Positions 12,845-25,002 of a stretch of DNA of 64,000 nt are shown here, in pieces. Source of the DNA: Larus michahellis (Eukaryota > Chordata > Aves > Charadriiformes > Laridae); NCBI RefSeq assembly GCF_964199755.1, contig NC_133898.1, positions 109,377,847 through 109,441,846 of the forward strand, read 5' to 3'. Position numbers and translations under genes: made by a program. The first letter of the stretch is position 1; each line of letters opens with the position of its first letter. The notes beneath the pieces are model-generated. The model saw only the letters and a program-made list of their open reading frames with translations. It searched no databases and was not told where the DNA came from.

Positions 12845-14280
12845 CCTACGAGTTGCTTAAGCAAGATCCCGAGTCTACGAAGACACAGATTTCTTACTTT
12901 GCTTGGTTAGCAGCGGGTTCTGGGCATTACAGCAGATACAGCAGACGCTAGATATGGTCAAGTAAGTTGCTAGAATTGGGGCTATAAAGTGTCCGATGCT
13001 GAAAATAATTGCACGCTGATGCAGTTTAAAGGCTGCTGTACACTGGTGCCACGTGTACACAGACAGTGAATTGAAAGCCTGGTTTTAGAGGTCATTATAT
13101 GTTTGCAGCTGGTCTACTCCAGAGAAACCACAGCATTTGGTAGTTATGTAGGTAAGCACCTAAGAAAAGACCATTGAAAATATTTAGATTTTCATCTAAG
13201 TCAGCAAGAGCGGCTACAAAAGAAATATTAGAAAAGCAAACAGTGGAATAAAGAAGATAGCTTTCAAGATTATAGCTACCTTATATTCAACCAAATATAT
13301 TTAAATTGCTAGGCTTGGAAAAGGCCACGGTCTTTATGAATCATTCATAATGCATTTCTTACTGGGTTACTTTATATACGATGACATGTATATTCCTCCT
13401 TATAAGGACACATATTTACATCTCAGGCACAGCCTGTGGATGGAAGGCTCTCTAGTAACATAGTTGCTTATATCACAGGGAAGAGAAGGAGCCTGCTCAT
13501 ACTAGCAACCAAGAGTTTACTTGCAAAGCAAGTAAGGACCTGAGAGCCATTAAAATTAATACCCCTCAGTATTTCAAAGTTAGTGAATCTATAATATGAA
13601 GAAAACAGTAAGCTTCACACAATCTGAAGGATTTACTGGGAAAAGATGGGCTTGGATTAATTTCCTTTGGTGTATTCAATCTTGTATATTTCACAGAATT
13701 CCCGTATTGTAGCCTTAATTCCTCCAGAAACACTTTTGATTTCAAAATGTATTCTTAAAGCATATGAGATAAATAAATTAAATTGCATTTTGTACTGCAT
13801 CCATCACCTTTTCACTTTCACTGTTCATTTTTCACCATCATATGATTACTTTGCATAATTAGAAACAAAAGTCAATGCCTAGAAAGCCGACAGCTTAAAC
13901 AGGATTTGTAGATGATGCTGTGATGAAAGTTTGGGGATGACCTTTTCATCCACATTTTTAGATATATCTTTAATAATAATCAAAGACTATAGAAATATTA
14001 ACCAACAAAGAATGACCACACAAAGAAAATGGAACCTATACAGCTGCACAAGATCTACTGTATGTACATTGTATTATATTTAACTTTATTTACAGCTAAT
14101 GTAGTTTATAATCCACTCTATCATCAGATATCATAACCCAAAATTGTACTTCAGGTCCTGCTCTCCTACTTGCAGCACTGTTACTTAATTAATTATTAAC
14201 AAATAAAAAAAACAACCTACACTTTCTTCAGTTCAAGCATTTTCCGAATTACAGTAACATGCTGATTCTTTCGATGTAAT

Positions 14281-14322
14281 AAAACTAAATCAAATCTAAA
14301 AAACTAAATCTAAAACTAAATC
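14281..14322. repeat. AAACTAAATC tandem repeat
   Basis: AAACTAAATC appears three times, at about 14282, 14301 and 14313, with short A/T spacers. It is a simple, imperfect AT-rich minisatellite-like array. Confidence 0.85.
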
Positions 14323-14564
14323 AGTGCATGAACGCCTAAAATGGACTTGAGGCTGAGAGTTTTTCTTTATTTCTTGAGTTGTAAGTTCGGGGGGCGGGGG
14401 GGGAGGGAATATTACAGTAGAAAATTATTATCATTTTGTAAAAAAAATCAGTCTGTTAAAAAAAAAGATAAATATAGATAAGCAAACATAAACGTGCAGA
14501 CTCATAAAGTGGTTTGGTTTGGTGGGTTTTTTTTTTTAGGCAAATGATTTCCTACCAGGAAGAG

Positions 14565-15070
14565 GTCAAACAGCCAGGCCCTGGTCTGTTCCCGCCACGG
14601 GCCGCGTCAGGGGCCCACCCGTGCGAGCGGCGCCGGGGGTGAAGCCTCCCGCTGCAGAGGAGGGCGCCGGCGGAGCCGCTCGCACCGGGGGAAGGCGACG
14701 CTAGAGGGCACCGCTGTCCCGTTCTTAGCGCGGAGCCCAGCGCTCGGCGCGTTTCCCCCCACCAACGCGCCCTGCCTCCAGCTTTAGCGGCGCTGCTCTC
14801 CTTGGGAGCTCGTTGCAGCAGCGAAGTGTCAGCCATAAAAACTTCACCGCATTCAAGCGGCCAAAGAGCTTTCTGGAAAACACGGTAATGCGCAGGGTTT
14901 GCTGCCAGACGTCCAGGCGCGTCGTCAGGCCCCTTTGGGCCACCACCTGATGCTTCTACCCAGACAGAAGGAGTCCCCCCCGCCTCAGCCACCCGACAGC
15001 AGCACCCCATGGCAGTGATGGCCATGGGGCCACCGGCCTGGGGCCGTTCTGGCTGTCGCTGCGCAGCAGA
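14565..15070. promoter_or_regulatory. Orphan CpG island
   Basis: This patch of about 500 bp is dense in CpG, with roughly 35-40 CpG dinucleotides by eye in the first 250 bases, while the flanks are AT-rich and CpG-poor. Its left edge is preceded by a T12 run. A 194-codon open frame on the minus strand spans it, but the composition (P, G, A, R, S rich) is what GC-rich DNA gives by chance. A CTCF-like motif, CGCTAGAGGGCAC, is at 14699-14711. On the plus strand a consensus splice donor (CCAAG then GTGAGG) lies downstream at 15408/15409. The island could therefore be an alternative or lncRNA promoter, an insulator or an old GC-rich insertion. I see no known gene in it. Confidence 0.6.
14698..14711 (+). 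promoter_or_regulatory. CTCF-like motif (imperfect)
   Basis: ACGCTAGAGGGCAC matches 12 of 14 positions of the CTCF core CCASYAGRKGGCRS in plus orientation. The mismatches fall at positions 1 and 3. It lies in the orphan CpG island. Motif similarity alone does not show occupancy. Confidence 0.4.
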
Positions 15071-18000
15071 TGGGTAAGAAGAGTTTGGGGATGTTTTGGG
15101 AGTGCCACTGCGAGGGGAGCGACACGCATCACCCACGATGTTGCCAAGAACCTCTTGTTGGTCTCCCCACCCCAGAGGTGGTATCCCACGTGGACCACAC
15201 CATCGTGCTGATGCCTAAATATCAAGCTGTATCATCAGCCCACCGCCTTCTCCAGAAATACAGGCTGCTGTCCTAGGAGCTGAGAGTGGTCCCTGGGCTG
15301 TGCTCATCATGCCTGAGCCTCACGCGGTGCTGCAGGCGCCCACGTGGACCAGCAGTGGGTGAACTTGTGGTTCGCATCCTCCTGCTTCAGAAGCTGAGAA
15401 ACCCCAAGGTGAGGAATGAATAGCAGTGGGGAAAATATGATAAAAATGCAGAAGACCCCACCCCAAAAGAAACAAAGGGAAAAGGGAACAGCTTTTAAGT
15501 TCTTGTGGTGTGCACATAAAACAAAAATAAAACCCAAGTCACGAGTCCCAAGCAGCTTTTAATTTAATTAAGCATAGCAACGTAGCACAAAACAAGGAAG
15601 CACAGGGACACATGCTGCATGTTAACAATCATACCGTGGAAAACCTTTCTGATGTATTCAACTTTGCCATCATATACTGCAAATGTTCATAACAATCCTT
15701 TTGCTCCTTACATGCAAGATACAGGAAAAGCGCGACAATCTGTAATTGAATCACCTACTCATTCAGTCACCAAGTAGGACGGACATTATCTATTGGAAAC
15801 ACATATAAGCAATTAGATTAAAGAAAGCACTGAGTGTGTTTAGGGTAATCATCATAGCAATATAGGCAATCAGAAGTCCACTAAGTGGAAAATGCAATAT
15901 ATTGCTATACTGAATCCGCCTTTACACAACCCAAGAAATGTGATACCACAAAGGAAAGGAAATGTCATGTAGCTAAGAAAAATGAGTTAAAATAGTGAAC
16001 CTAACTAATATCCAGTACCTCCTGGGTCAAACAAAAAAAAATTAGCAGTGCAGTCAGACAAGTTTTGTATTTGCATAAAACATAAAGGTGCATCTTTTGG
16101 GAAGGCTACTTAACTCTTTTTTGGAAATTTGTAAACCGAAACTCACATGGTAAAACTATATAGTATATTCACAGTGAATCTGAGGCATCTGAAATGCATT
16201 AGACCGACAGAGCTGACCTCATATGTGTGTGCCCCACAGAGCTGACCTGTGCGTGAGCAGGGATCACGTCTGGAGGACAGTGCCGTTAAATTAATGTGTG
16301 TCAAAGCTCATGGGGTATCCAAGGGACACCCTGAACAACATGGCAACTCAGCTGACAAGCAGGAACTTGTTAATCTGCCATAATTCAGGCTCATTGCATT
16401 AGGTACTCACACCCTGTCCTTGGTATACTAATTGATGAAACAACAGAAGTTGAATTTCGTGGCAAAATTTGATTATCCCCAGCAGAAGCTTTACCAAGGT
16501 GGCCCTGAGGGGTTTTTTAGTCAGACACAAGGAACAGGATGTTGACATATTGGCAGCTATTTGTCCAACTGTCTATGAAACGAGGTAAAAAATATGGAGC
16601 TGGGAAGAAAAAGCTAATAACCTGGACCCGAAAGGACACAGACAAGGTGTCACCTGGCACAGAAAGCTAGCTGGGAAATAAACTGCCGTTATTTGTATGG
16701 CATTCAAGGAATTCAGGTTTTGGCTTTACTCCACAATGCTAAGCCATGCAGCACCTCTCTCCAAGTGACAGTCCAGACACTTCAAATCAACAACATCCAA
16801 GATTCACTGTTTAGGCTTCCTACACTATATCTGTAGAAATCTGAGATACCTAAGGATGGGTCCCACATAAAGCAGCACATTAAAGCAATCTACTGGAGAT
16901 TACGGAGATGATGGAATTTTACTACTTATTTTTCCCTGGAATTCAGGAGCTTTCCAGCAAACAGCAGGAAGAAACTTCTTTCTCTTTGGGGATCAAAGCT
17001 CTAAGCCATGAGCCCTGGAGTTGCGTTAGGAAATACTTTTTTCTTTCAAAAACTGCAGAAGTATGTCCTTTCTTTCAGAAAAATTCCCAGAGAAATCCCG
17101 CTTGGTTGTGGCAAGATATGGATCCCAGAAAATACTCCCATGAATTCGCCCTATAAATATAGCCACTTCAACACTTAGGAGCAAGTGGAGCCTTACCAAC
17201 AGAAACTCTGCTTTATCTTAGGATTTTTTTTGCATTGTACACCTATCTATCTCCTGCCTACAGTTCTTTGAAGATTTAGCTCTTTACATACCTCCTTTGT
17301 ACACAGGACTACACTAAGGAAAGAGCTGCATCATAAATCTGTAATTCCATCCAGTGGGAGCACCTCAAAACACTCTAAACACACTGCAGTGCTAAACCCC
17401 GGGTGTGCCGGTATTTAATTGCCACCAGCACCTTAGGAAGCCCAAAACCCTTCCCAGTCTGTGCCTTAATTTCCCCACAATAGCATTCCCTCAGCTCGCT
17501 GTGCTGGTGTGAAGATAGCTGCCGTGGGGCCTGAATGATGCTAAGATATCACCTGAAAACCCCTCAAGAAAGTACAGAAAAGCTAAGAAACCCCTGCAAG
17601 AAAGTAAACTGAGTCATTTTCACAACTACACCACACAAAAGGCAAACACAGCAGCTGAAGATCTGGAGCCATTCACTCTTGCCGTTACTCTGAAGGACAG
17701 GGTCACCCCTTAATAAAAGGGACATCTAAGTTCCCTCTCCTCAAAAAAAAAGCAGGGCTGCATGAGAGCAGGTTTCAGGGGGTGCTGCTACAGGCAAGCA
17801 CTGTGGATGTGCAGCAACGACAGTCTCGATCTACTGGGACCTGCACACAGAAGTGTAGATTGAGCCAAAACCACTTGTGTTAGATATACTGGCACTTAAA
17901 TCTGAGCTAAGCTCTTTGGTTTGATTTAGAGTACAATTAGGGCATTTTTACTTTAGCAAAATCAGATCAAATCAAAACAAGTTAATTCCTATTCAGAAAC

Positions 18001-18283
18001 CAGTAAAATATTTTTTCCCGTAGCCTTTAGAAATTAAATGTTAGTTTGTCTTGCCTCACAGCACTGAACACTGAATTACAGCTCATCTTCTCTCAGCCTA
18101 ATAAACACTGTTGGTAGATACCATGTCAGCCTGCATGATGCTGGAGAATTCATCCCGGCTTCCCAACAGTTTTACTCTATCCAGCATGGTCCACATTCTC
18201 GCTTGATGTTTAGTTCCCCAATGCTTCGCTCTATGTTGGTTCACAGAGAAAAGGTGGGAGCTTACCTGAGCTACCAGGATGGT
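15071..18283. other. Non-coding stretch, no gene recognised
   Basis: No exon is supported. A consensus donor on the plus strand at 15408/15409 (AAG then GTGAGG) is preceded by an acceptor-like CCTCCTGCTTCAG at 15378-15390, which would bound only an 18-nt micro-exon. A short local duplication of ACAGAGCTGACCT occurs near 16207 and 16238. The rest is AT-rich and unremarkable. Confidence 0.45.
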
Positions 18284-18628
18284 CACAGAATCATAGAATC
18301 ATAGAATGGTTTGGGTTGGAAGGGACTGTAAAGATCATGTGGTTCCAACCCCCCTGCCCTGGGCAGGGACACCTCCCACTAGACCAGGCTGCTCAAAGCC
18401 CCATCCAGCCTGGCCTTGAACACTTCCAGGGATGGGGCATCCACAACTTCCCTAGGCAATCTGTTCAGTGTCTCATCCCCCTCAGAGTGAAGAATTTCTT
18501 CTCAATATCTAACCTAAATCTCCCCTCTTTCAGTTTAAAACCGTTACTCCTCATCCTATTGCTCTACTCCCTGATAAAGAGTCCCCCCCCATCTCTCCTG
18601 TAGGCCCCCTTTAGGTACTGGAAGGCTG
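18284..18628 (-). mobile_element. CR1 LINE, 3' part
   Basis: The plus strand starts CACAGAATCATAGAATCATA, then GAATGGTTTGGGTTGGAAGG, the reverse complement of the CR1 3' end with at least two terminal repeat units. It then reads through the GGGCAGGGACACCTCCCACT and TGGCCTTGAACACTTCCAGG blocks to TTTAGGTACTGGAAGGCT. The minus strand keeps remnants of the ORF2 C-terminus, disrupted by stops and small indels. It is about 345 bp, 5'-truncated and inactive. It forms an inverted pair with the plus-strand copy at 19326-19658, with about 700 bp between them. Confidence 0.93.
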
Positions 18629-19325
18629 ATCTTACATGGAAAACAGGGTTCAGCATTACAGGATAAAGTCACAATATGGCTTTCTCAGAATTTTACCTCA
18701 AACTCAGCCAAAGTGACAAAAACCATAGGAGCTGATGCCTCAGAGCTGAGTGCATCCACACGAATAGATAATAATGAAACCAGCATTAACCAACCATGCT
18801 GCCCACAGACCCAGGTCTACCAGCAGTGGGGGAGGAAGCCCACCAGCCAAACTCAGAAACAAGAGCCTCGAAATTGGAGGACAAGCCAGGGTTAGGGTGA
18901 GCATTGCCTGTCCCTACACTAGCAACACCTAGCGGAGCGACCCACGCACCTGACGACAGGGTGGGCTCGACCCCTCTGGCAGGGTGGCAGCACGGCAGCC
19001 ATCAGCCCCTCACCTGACTTCCTCTTCCAGGCCCTGTGTGTCTGCTCTTCTGGGCTGAAACGCTGTGGATTAGGTGAAATCACTGCAGGAAACGCGCCTA
19101 AGTGCAGAGAAAGAGGGGCTGGCAGGCAGGAAGGGTGGTGGAGAGGAGGTCAGAGGCACGACAGTGCTTTTAGCGCCTGACTGCCCCAGGGCTGCAGCAC
19201 CTCATTCCTCCTCCGGCCTCAGAGCCAGCGCTTCCCACTCTCTCCGGGCTGCTTCTGTGCAAAGGAGGGAGGAAACCCAGGCCCAGGCTGCTGCACTTCG
19301 AAACCACCACTGCCACGCTGCTTCA
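18629..19325. other. Spacer between inverted CR1 copies
   Basis: The second half (about 18890-19320) is GC-richer than its surroundings. The plus-strand frame at 19074-19361 runs into the CR1 copy and has no recognisable product. I see no gene. Confidence 0.5.
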
Positions 19326-19658
19326 GAGGGCTGGAGCACCTCTCCTATGGAGACAGGCTGAGAGAGTTGGGGCTGTTCAGCCTGGAGAAGAGAAGGCTCC
19401 AGGGAGACCTTATAGCAGCCTTCCAGTACCTAAGGGGGGCCTACAGGAAAGATGGGGAGGGACTTTTTACAAGGGCATGTAGTGATAGGACAAGGGGTAA
19501 TGGCTTCACACTGGAAAAGGGTAGAATTAGTTCAGATATCAGGAGGAAAGTTTTCACTATGAGGGTGGTGAGATACTGGAACTGGTTGCCGAGAGAAGTT
19601 GTGGAGGCCCCATCCCTGGAAGTGTTTCCAACCTAAAACATTCTATGATTCTATGATT
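19326..19658 (+). mobile_element. CR1 LINE with ORF2 C-terminal frame and a 3' deletion
   Basis: Plus-strand CR1 of about 333 bp. The frame from 19367 reads [15 protein letters not shown], then [29 protein letters not shown] and RYWNWLPREVVEAPS, the conserved C-terminal stretch of CR1 ORF2 with the WNxLPxEVV signature. After the codons for SLEVF the element jumps straight to TCCAACCTAAAACATTCT. The block that normally lies between (TTCAAGGCCAGGCTGGATGG to the GATGATCTTT region, roughly 120-140 bp in other copies in this window) is missing. The terminal repeats ATTCTATG are intact at 19640-19658. It is inactive. Confidence 0.93.
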
Positions 19659-22600
19659 CCCTGGGCAGCCTCATACGTGAAGGGGGGTGCAAGACAAGAA
19701 CAGCCTTTCCTGCTCCCGATGTCCTAGCAGGAAGGTCTCCCACCCTGTGAAAGTCTTTTCTTTCACCTCTGTTCCCCCCACCTCTGGAGACATGATCGGA
19801 GACAGCACGAGGAGCAATGTTAGCAAAACTGTAATTTCTCATTAATATTTTTAAATGTTATTATTTATCGTTATTATTGTTTATCTTATTACTTATTGTT
19901 TTAAATAATAAATTGGATTTCTTTGCATAGGATTGCATTAACCGGGTTAGCTTATTTAAATTGGATTTATTTAGTAGCGCCCCCCAACTCCTCACCTGAC
20001 CCTCAGCACAGAAAGTAGCTGAGACCAATCACCGCTTTCAGGCAGGAGGGGAAACCAAAGGCAGGACGATGCCTTTTGTGAAAGCTCTAGGATTCAGAGA
20101 CACAGTAGGAAGATGTTTTTTCTTCAAATTAAAACTCAGAATAAAATAAAGAAAGGGTGCAATCATACATGTTTATGAGAAGTTAATATTCTCAAATCCG
20201 GAGCAGAGGGAGGTCCCTGCCATATGTATCTAAATCTTGCAAAGGCCTAAAATGTAGGTCACATCTATTTAGGACACAGAGCATCCCTTTTGGCTAGTTC
20301 TACGTGGCTTCGCACCGAGCTACTTGAAGAGCTGTCTGGTTCAACATGCTAGCCACTTAGCATCCAATTCTGCAGCCCTTTGCTCTCATCCCAGGTGATG
20401 TACAAAGTTTCTGTGGGCTTCATCTCAGAACTGAGGACTCTGCTTTCGGGAGGCAGGACCAAAAACCAGGCATTGCGGTGCTGGGGATGGGAGTGCACGC
20501 ATCTTTCACAGATGCTTCCCTGAGATGTCTCAAAGTGCTTCATTGGTAAAGGTGCCATAAAGTGAGCGTGTTAATTTAAGTCATCTGACTGGCACACAGT
20601 TCCTTTGGGGTAATGGAAAAATCTGGCCAATTTTACCTCGACTATTAACTTACTAATAATTGGGTCAAAAATTAGGAAAATTCAACAGGATTATAAGGAA
20701 TGATTTCTCCTAGGCATATGCATGGCCAGTTCTTAATCCTGAACTTTCTTATTCCTCCAAACTGCCAAGACTAACTGAATTCCTCCAAACAGTTGTGATA
20801 TTAAAGCTTTTGCATGAACCTATGAATCAAAGAATGCATTCAGTCCCGCATATATTCTTTGCTTGCTGCTAGACCCCCTGCTGATTCAGGAAAACGTCGA
20901 TGTAATTTTAGAAGGTCATTTGGTTAAAGTTTCCTTTGAAGACAACGGACATATAGTAACTCAGACAAATACAACCAATGCGTCTAAGAACTGAACACTA
21001 AAACAAGCACCAACTTGATGTTTTCCTGTTACTTTAAGCTAATACATAACTTAATTGTTTACTCTTCTGTGAACTAACACAAAACAGGAAATTTTGAAGT
21101 AGAAAATACAGGAGATGATAAAAGGGAAAGCAAATCATCTCATCCTCAGAGGGGGTTTTACAACTATCAGGTTTAATGGAAAGATTATTGACATTTATAA
21201 GCTCATTTTTTACATGGCAGTCTGGAGCCTTGTTTTCAAACTAGATAGCACATTTGGGCGTTATTTTAGATTTTGGCCCAAGCAGAAACATAACTACAAA
21301 TCAAGGGTTGTTTCTGGGTGGTTTTGGTAATACGTTTCAGAAAGGACAAGTATAAATAGGCAACAGCAATGTTTACCCTTTGTGAATTAAATTTTTCTCC
21401 TTCCATTTGATAACTTGTGGTAACAGGGGTTCATTGCTAGTAGGGAAGGCAGAAGATATTTTTCAATTCTTTTTACAGAGCAGTTTGTCTATTTATCCAT
21501 GGGTATCTAACAAAGGCTAAAGAAGTATCGGGTAGCAAAGGTTATCCAAACTCGAGAGAAGGAACATGCTGGAGTGAGAAACAAATTGGCTATAAACTGC
21601 TAATTGCTGAAAAAATAATCTTTTTCTTAAGAATACAGTGAAACTGAGTCATTACCTTCTCATTTGCTCAAGTAACCCATCTTACACTTCAATTGATTTA
21701 TTGATGAAGAACTTAGAAAAAGAGCTAGTAAGCATCTTGGAAACTTCAAGGCACATTTTTATTGCTCGCAATTGAGATCCCTTGAGCTTGCAACGCTGCT
21801 GCAGATGAGTGAGCTGGATGGCCACTATTTTTTGTTGAAAATGTTTCTCTACAACAAATGTACTTCCATACAAATGTATTTCCATAACAATCTAAAATGA
21901 ATAATAATAAGTACAATGTATTTCTACAATGTCAGATCATTGCAATCTTGCCTTTCCATTAATTGAACTAGTCTTTTCATACACAATCTTTTCCATAGAT
22001 GAGATGCTCAGAGAATATAATAATTTACACGCTCAGGCTTTCCTTGCTTATTTGAATTTCACAAATGTTCAAGATAATTATGGCAACTATTTTCTTTTAT
22101 TGTGGAAGATCCCTACGCATGAGTGAAGATGCTCATCTTGCAGCTATAAATGTGTATCTATTGTCTCAGCACGTGTGTCTCAGGTCTGGAACAAAAATTT
22201 AAAATGCCTGTTTTGTTTAGGGTGTTCAGTATTAACTTATTTGATAGTAGTTTGTAAGGATTAGTTAGTGCTGTTTTAGGCATTTGTACAACATTTTATG
22301 GAAACCTTTAATTACATATTACTGATACAGTACAATTGCTAAGTCATACCTGGCACCGTTTATTCAGAAAAGCAAATGAATTTAAGTGTTCTAAAAAAAG
22401 CAGAGAAAAGGAAATAAGAGAGGCCTTTTCTTATGTAGATTTCAGGCTGCAACGGGTATGGTCTCCACTCCAAAAACACCAGAATTTTAACACACTCTAT
22501 GAAAGAATACAAAGATGCTCCCCATTTGCAATGAAAGAGAAGTGAAGCCAAGAAAGGTGGTTTTGAAATATAAACTTCTTTAAACTATCTTATTTTCCTC

Positions 22601-24826
22601 TTCAGAGAAAAAAATGAGACCAACTTTTAAGAGTTTTAGAACTCTTAAAGCAACGGAGTTTTTAATAAGCACTTTACAGTCTTTATCTTCTGGACCCTAA
22701 GGAGACCATGCCCTGGGTATGGTTTGGAAATGCTTCATTGAAGACAATGTTTTACTAACACTGAAGTGTGAGTATACGGGTAGTAGCATAACCTTGTACT
22801 TACATTTGAATCTGTTTTGGATGCAATGCCAAGGTTTTATACAGTAATTTTTTGACACTTTAATTATGAAAGTAGTAAAATGTTTCACATATACATACAG
22901 CAAGTTCATCTGTAGAATGAGTTTGGTCTCTAGTGGTTGCGATGCCTCATCTCCGCTATTGAAGACCGGTGAAATGTGAGGGGTAGCACTGACAGAGGCC
23001 TGAATCAGTGCAGGCAACCTAACGATGCTCTGAGAAGTTCCTCATAAACGAAAAACGCTTTCAACTCTGTGGCATATGTATCAGCAGATTGCAAATTCAT
23101 GTGTTGGAGGGACTCCCAAAACAATCTCACAAAGACTGCTGAACACCAATGAAAGGCCAGCAGTGGCTGGTATTTGAATCTAGCCAGCCCACTAAAGTGT
23201 GGGTTTTTTCTGCCTTTCCTCTTTCTTCAAAGAGATTTAGGAAAGAAAGGACATGAATCTCTCTGAACTGAGAGAATAAAAAGCAATACTCTCAATTCCA
23301 GCCTATTAATTTCCACAAGCTACCAGGAGCCGCAAGGAACAAAGAAGAGAGAACAAAACACCGAGTAACTTTATCCTTTTACCAGCATTTTCGCAATGCG
23401 ATGGCACCCCTGAGACTTTAATATTATTGCTGAACGGGATTTTAAGCACTGCACTGCAGTACTAGTTTGCTTGGAAATCGCATTATAACCTCTATTTGCT
23501 AGACCAGTTGAAGCTTGTCCTCCTGCACGTTAGCCTGTGGCTTGAGTGACAACTGAAAGATGCCACTCGCATTGGGTTCATGTTGACTTCAAGCAACAGC
23601 GTAACAAAATTATAAAATCTAAAATAATAATAAAAAATCCATCCATTTATGAGTCAAAACAATTGGAAATGGACTCTTTCAGAAGTGCAGCAGCTAGTTA
23701 CTACTTTTCTTTGGATCAGACAGTTTCAATAATGAAATAACATTGAAACTCCCCAACCAAACAGTCCCAGTCTATGCTGCGTGATAGTGGACTCATCGGT
23801 GGCAAGTGCAGGTACAGTCCAAGGTGGACGGTGACCCCTGCCAAAACCGTAGCTTTAGGTTGATGAGTTTGACCATCCGAAAGTAATAAACACTGACAGT
23901 CAATTGTCCCACAGACACCAAGTAGCAACCAAAAGATGTTAAACGTCTGTAACAGGCAGACTGCTGGGCCATCACCTTCACGAGCACTCTTGGGGTAACT
24001 GGTCAACTAAGGAACAGACATGTTTGGTACAAAATAAGGACTTTTGCCGGAGGAATTGTTGTCTGAACTGAGTTTAGGCCCGGCTGTGCCAGGAATAAAA
24101 GTGGGACATGGAGCTTCCCAGGAGGAAGAGGAGGTGGGGAGGCAGCAGCGAGGTCTGGGAAGGTGCTGGGGAAGGAGCGGGGCCGAGTGGGGCCAACCCA
24201 AGTGCCAGTTCCTGGACTGGCTCTCAAGGGACCCATGGCCAGGGGGAAGAAGCAGACAGGGCAGCGAGGGAAGAGGAGAAAGCAAAATCACTGAGAATCG
24301 CCTAAAAAATGCTCAGAACTGCTACACTAAAAATATTTAACTTTCTTAAAATGAATTGGCTTCATTCCTTGAAAAAAAGAAGTCACTGTCTATCTGCACA
24401 GTGCAGCATAAGATAGTGTACAACCAGACAGACATGTAAATTGGCTGTGGCTTTAAAATAATTTCCTCTAATGTTTTCTCTCACTGGCTAAATACTGCCT
24501 GCATAGTAGTTTGAGAACAGCGAAATGAAAAAGCAGGAGCCTTCAAACAGACAACTTGAACAAAAGCTGAATAACTCCAGTAAGAGCTGGAACAGCACCT
24601 AGATTCCGGTGGCAATGTAGGTTAAAGGCTGAGCTTACATCCAGACACAGGACCAGGCATCAGACGTGACACCTGGAGGACTCATTCCAGGGGGACCAGA
24701 AATGGGACAGAGATACTATTAATTCCATAACTGTGTCACCAATATTAAGCAAGGACTCATGTCCAGAAACTTCACAGAACTGTACAACCTATCTCTTATT
24801 GCTACTCCTCTGTTTGTATAACATTT

Positions 24827-24902
24827 TATATATATATATATAAAAAAAACACAGAAGATGTTATATATGTATATATATGTATATCTATATAACATATATA
24901 TG
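24827..24902. repeat. (TA)n / TATATATGTA microsatellite
   Basis: A TATATATATATATA run is followed by an A8 stretch. A second block of TATATATGTATATATATGTA repeats then ends in AACATATATATG. The two halves are partly self-complementary and could form a cruciform. Confidence 0.92.
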
Positions 24903-24974
24903 ACTGCCTGTATCTTTACAAAAATGGCAAACCCTTTTCCAGTCTAATAAAGTCCTTGAAATACTCTCCATAGG

Positions 24975-25002
24975 AATAATAATGATAATAATAATAATAA
25001 TA
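24975..25002. repeat. (AAT)n microsatellite
   Basis: There are about nine AAT units, with a single G interruption (AATAATAATGATAATAAT). A simple trinucleotide repeat. Confidence 0.92.

Larger units (their letters stand above)
10254..14564. other. Non-coding stretch with a GC-richer patch
   Basis: A GC-richer segment lies at about 10330-11240, with open frames on both strands that I read as composition-driven. The plus-strand frame at 12457-12951 (164 codons) contains a hydrophobic run near residues 37-55 (rich in F/I/L), but it crosses a 20-bp tandem repeat and has no family resemblance. A small tandem repeat is at 14281-14322. A T12 run at about 14528-14539 abuts the orphan CpG island. Confidence 0.45.

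Noticed and set aside
12457..12951. 164-codon plus frame as a small membrane protein
   Set aside because: The frame crosses a 20-bp tandem duplication that is not a multiple of three, and the hydrophobic run comes from a T-rich tract. No family resemblance.
14552..15136. 194-codon minus-strand frame over the orphan CpG island as a gene
   Set aside because: The composition is that expected from GC-rich sequence, with no domain and no supporting splice or start context; kept only as a possible retrocopy.
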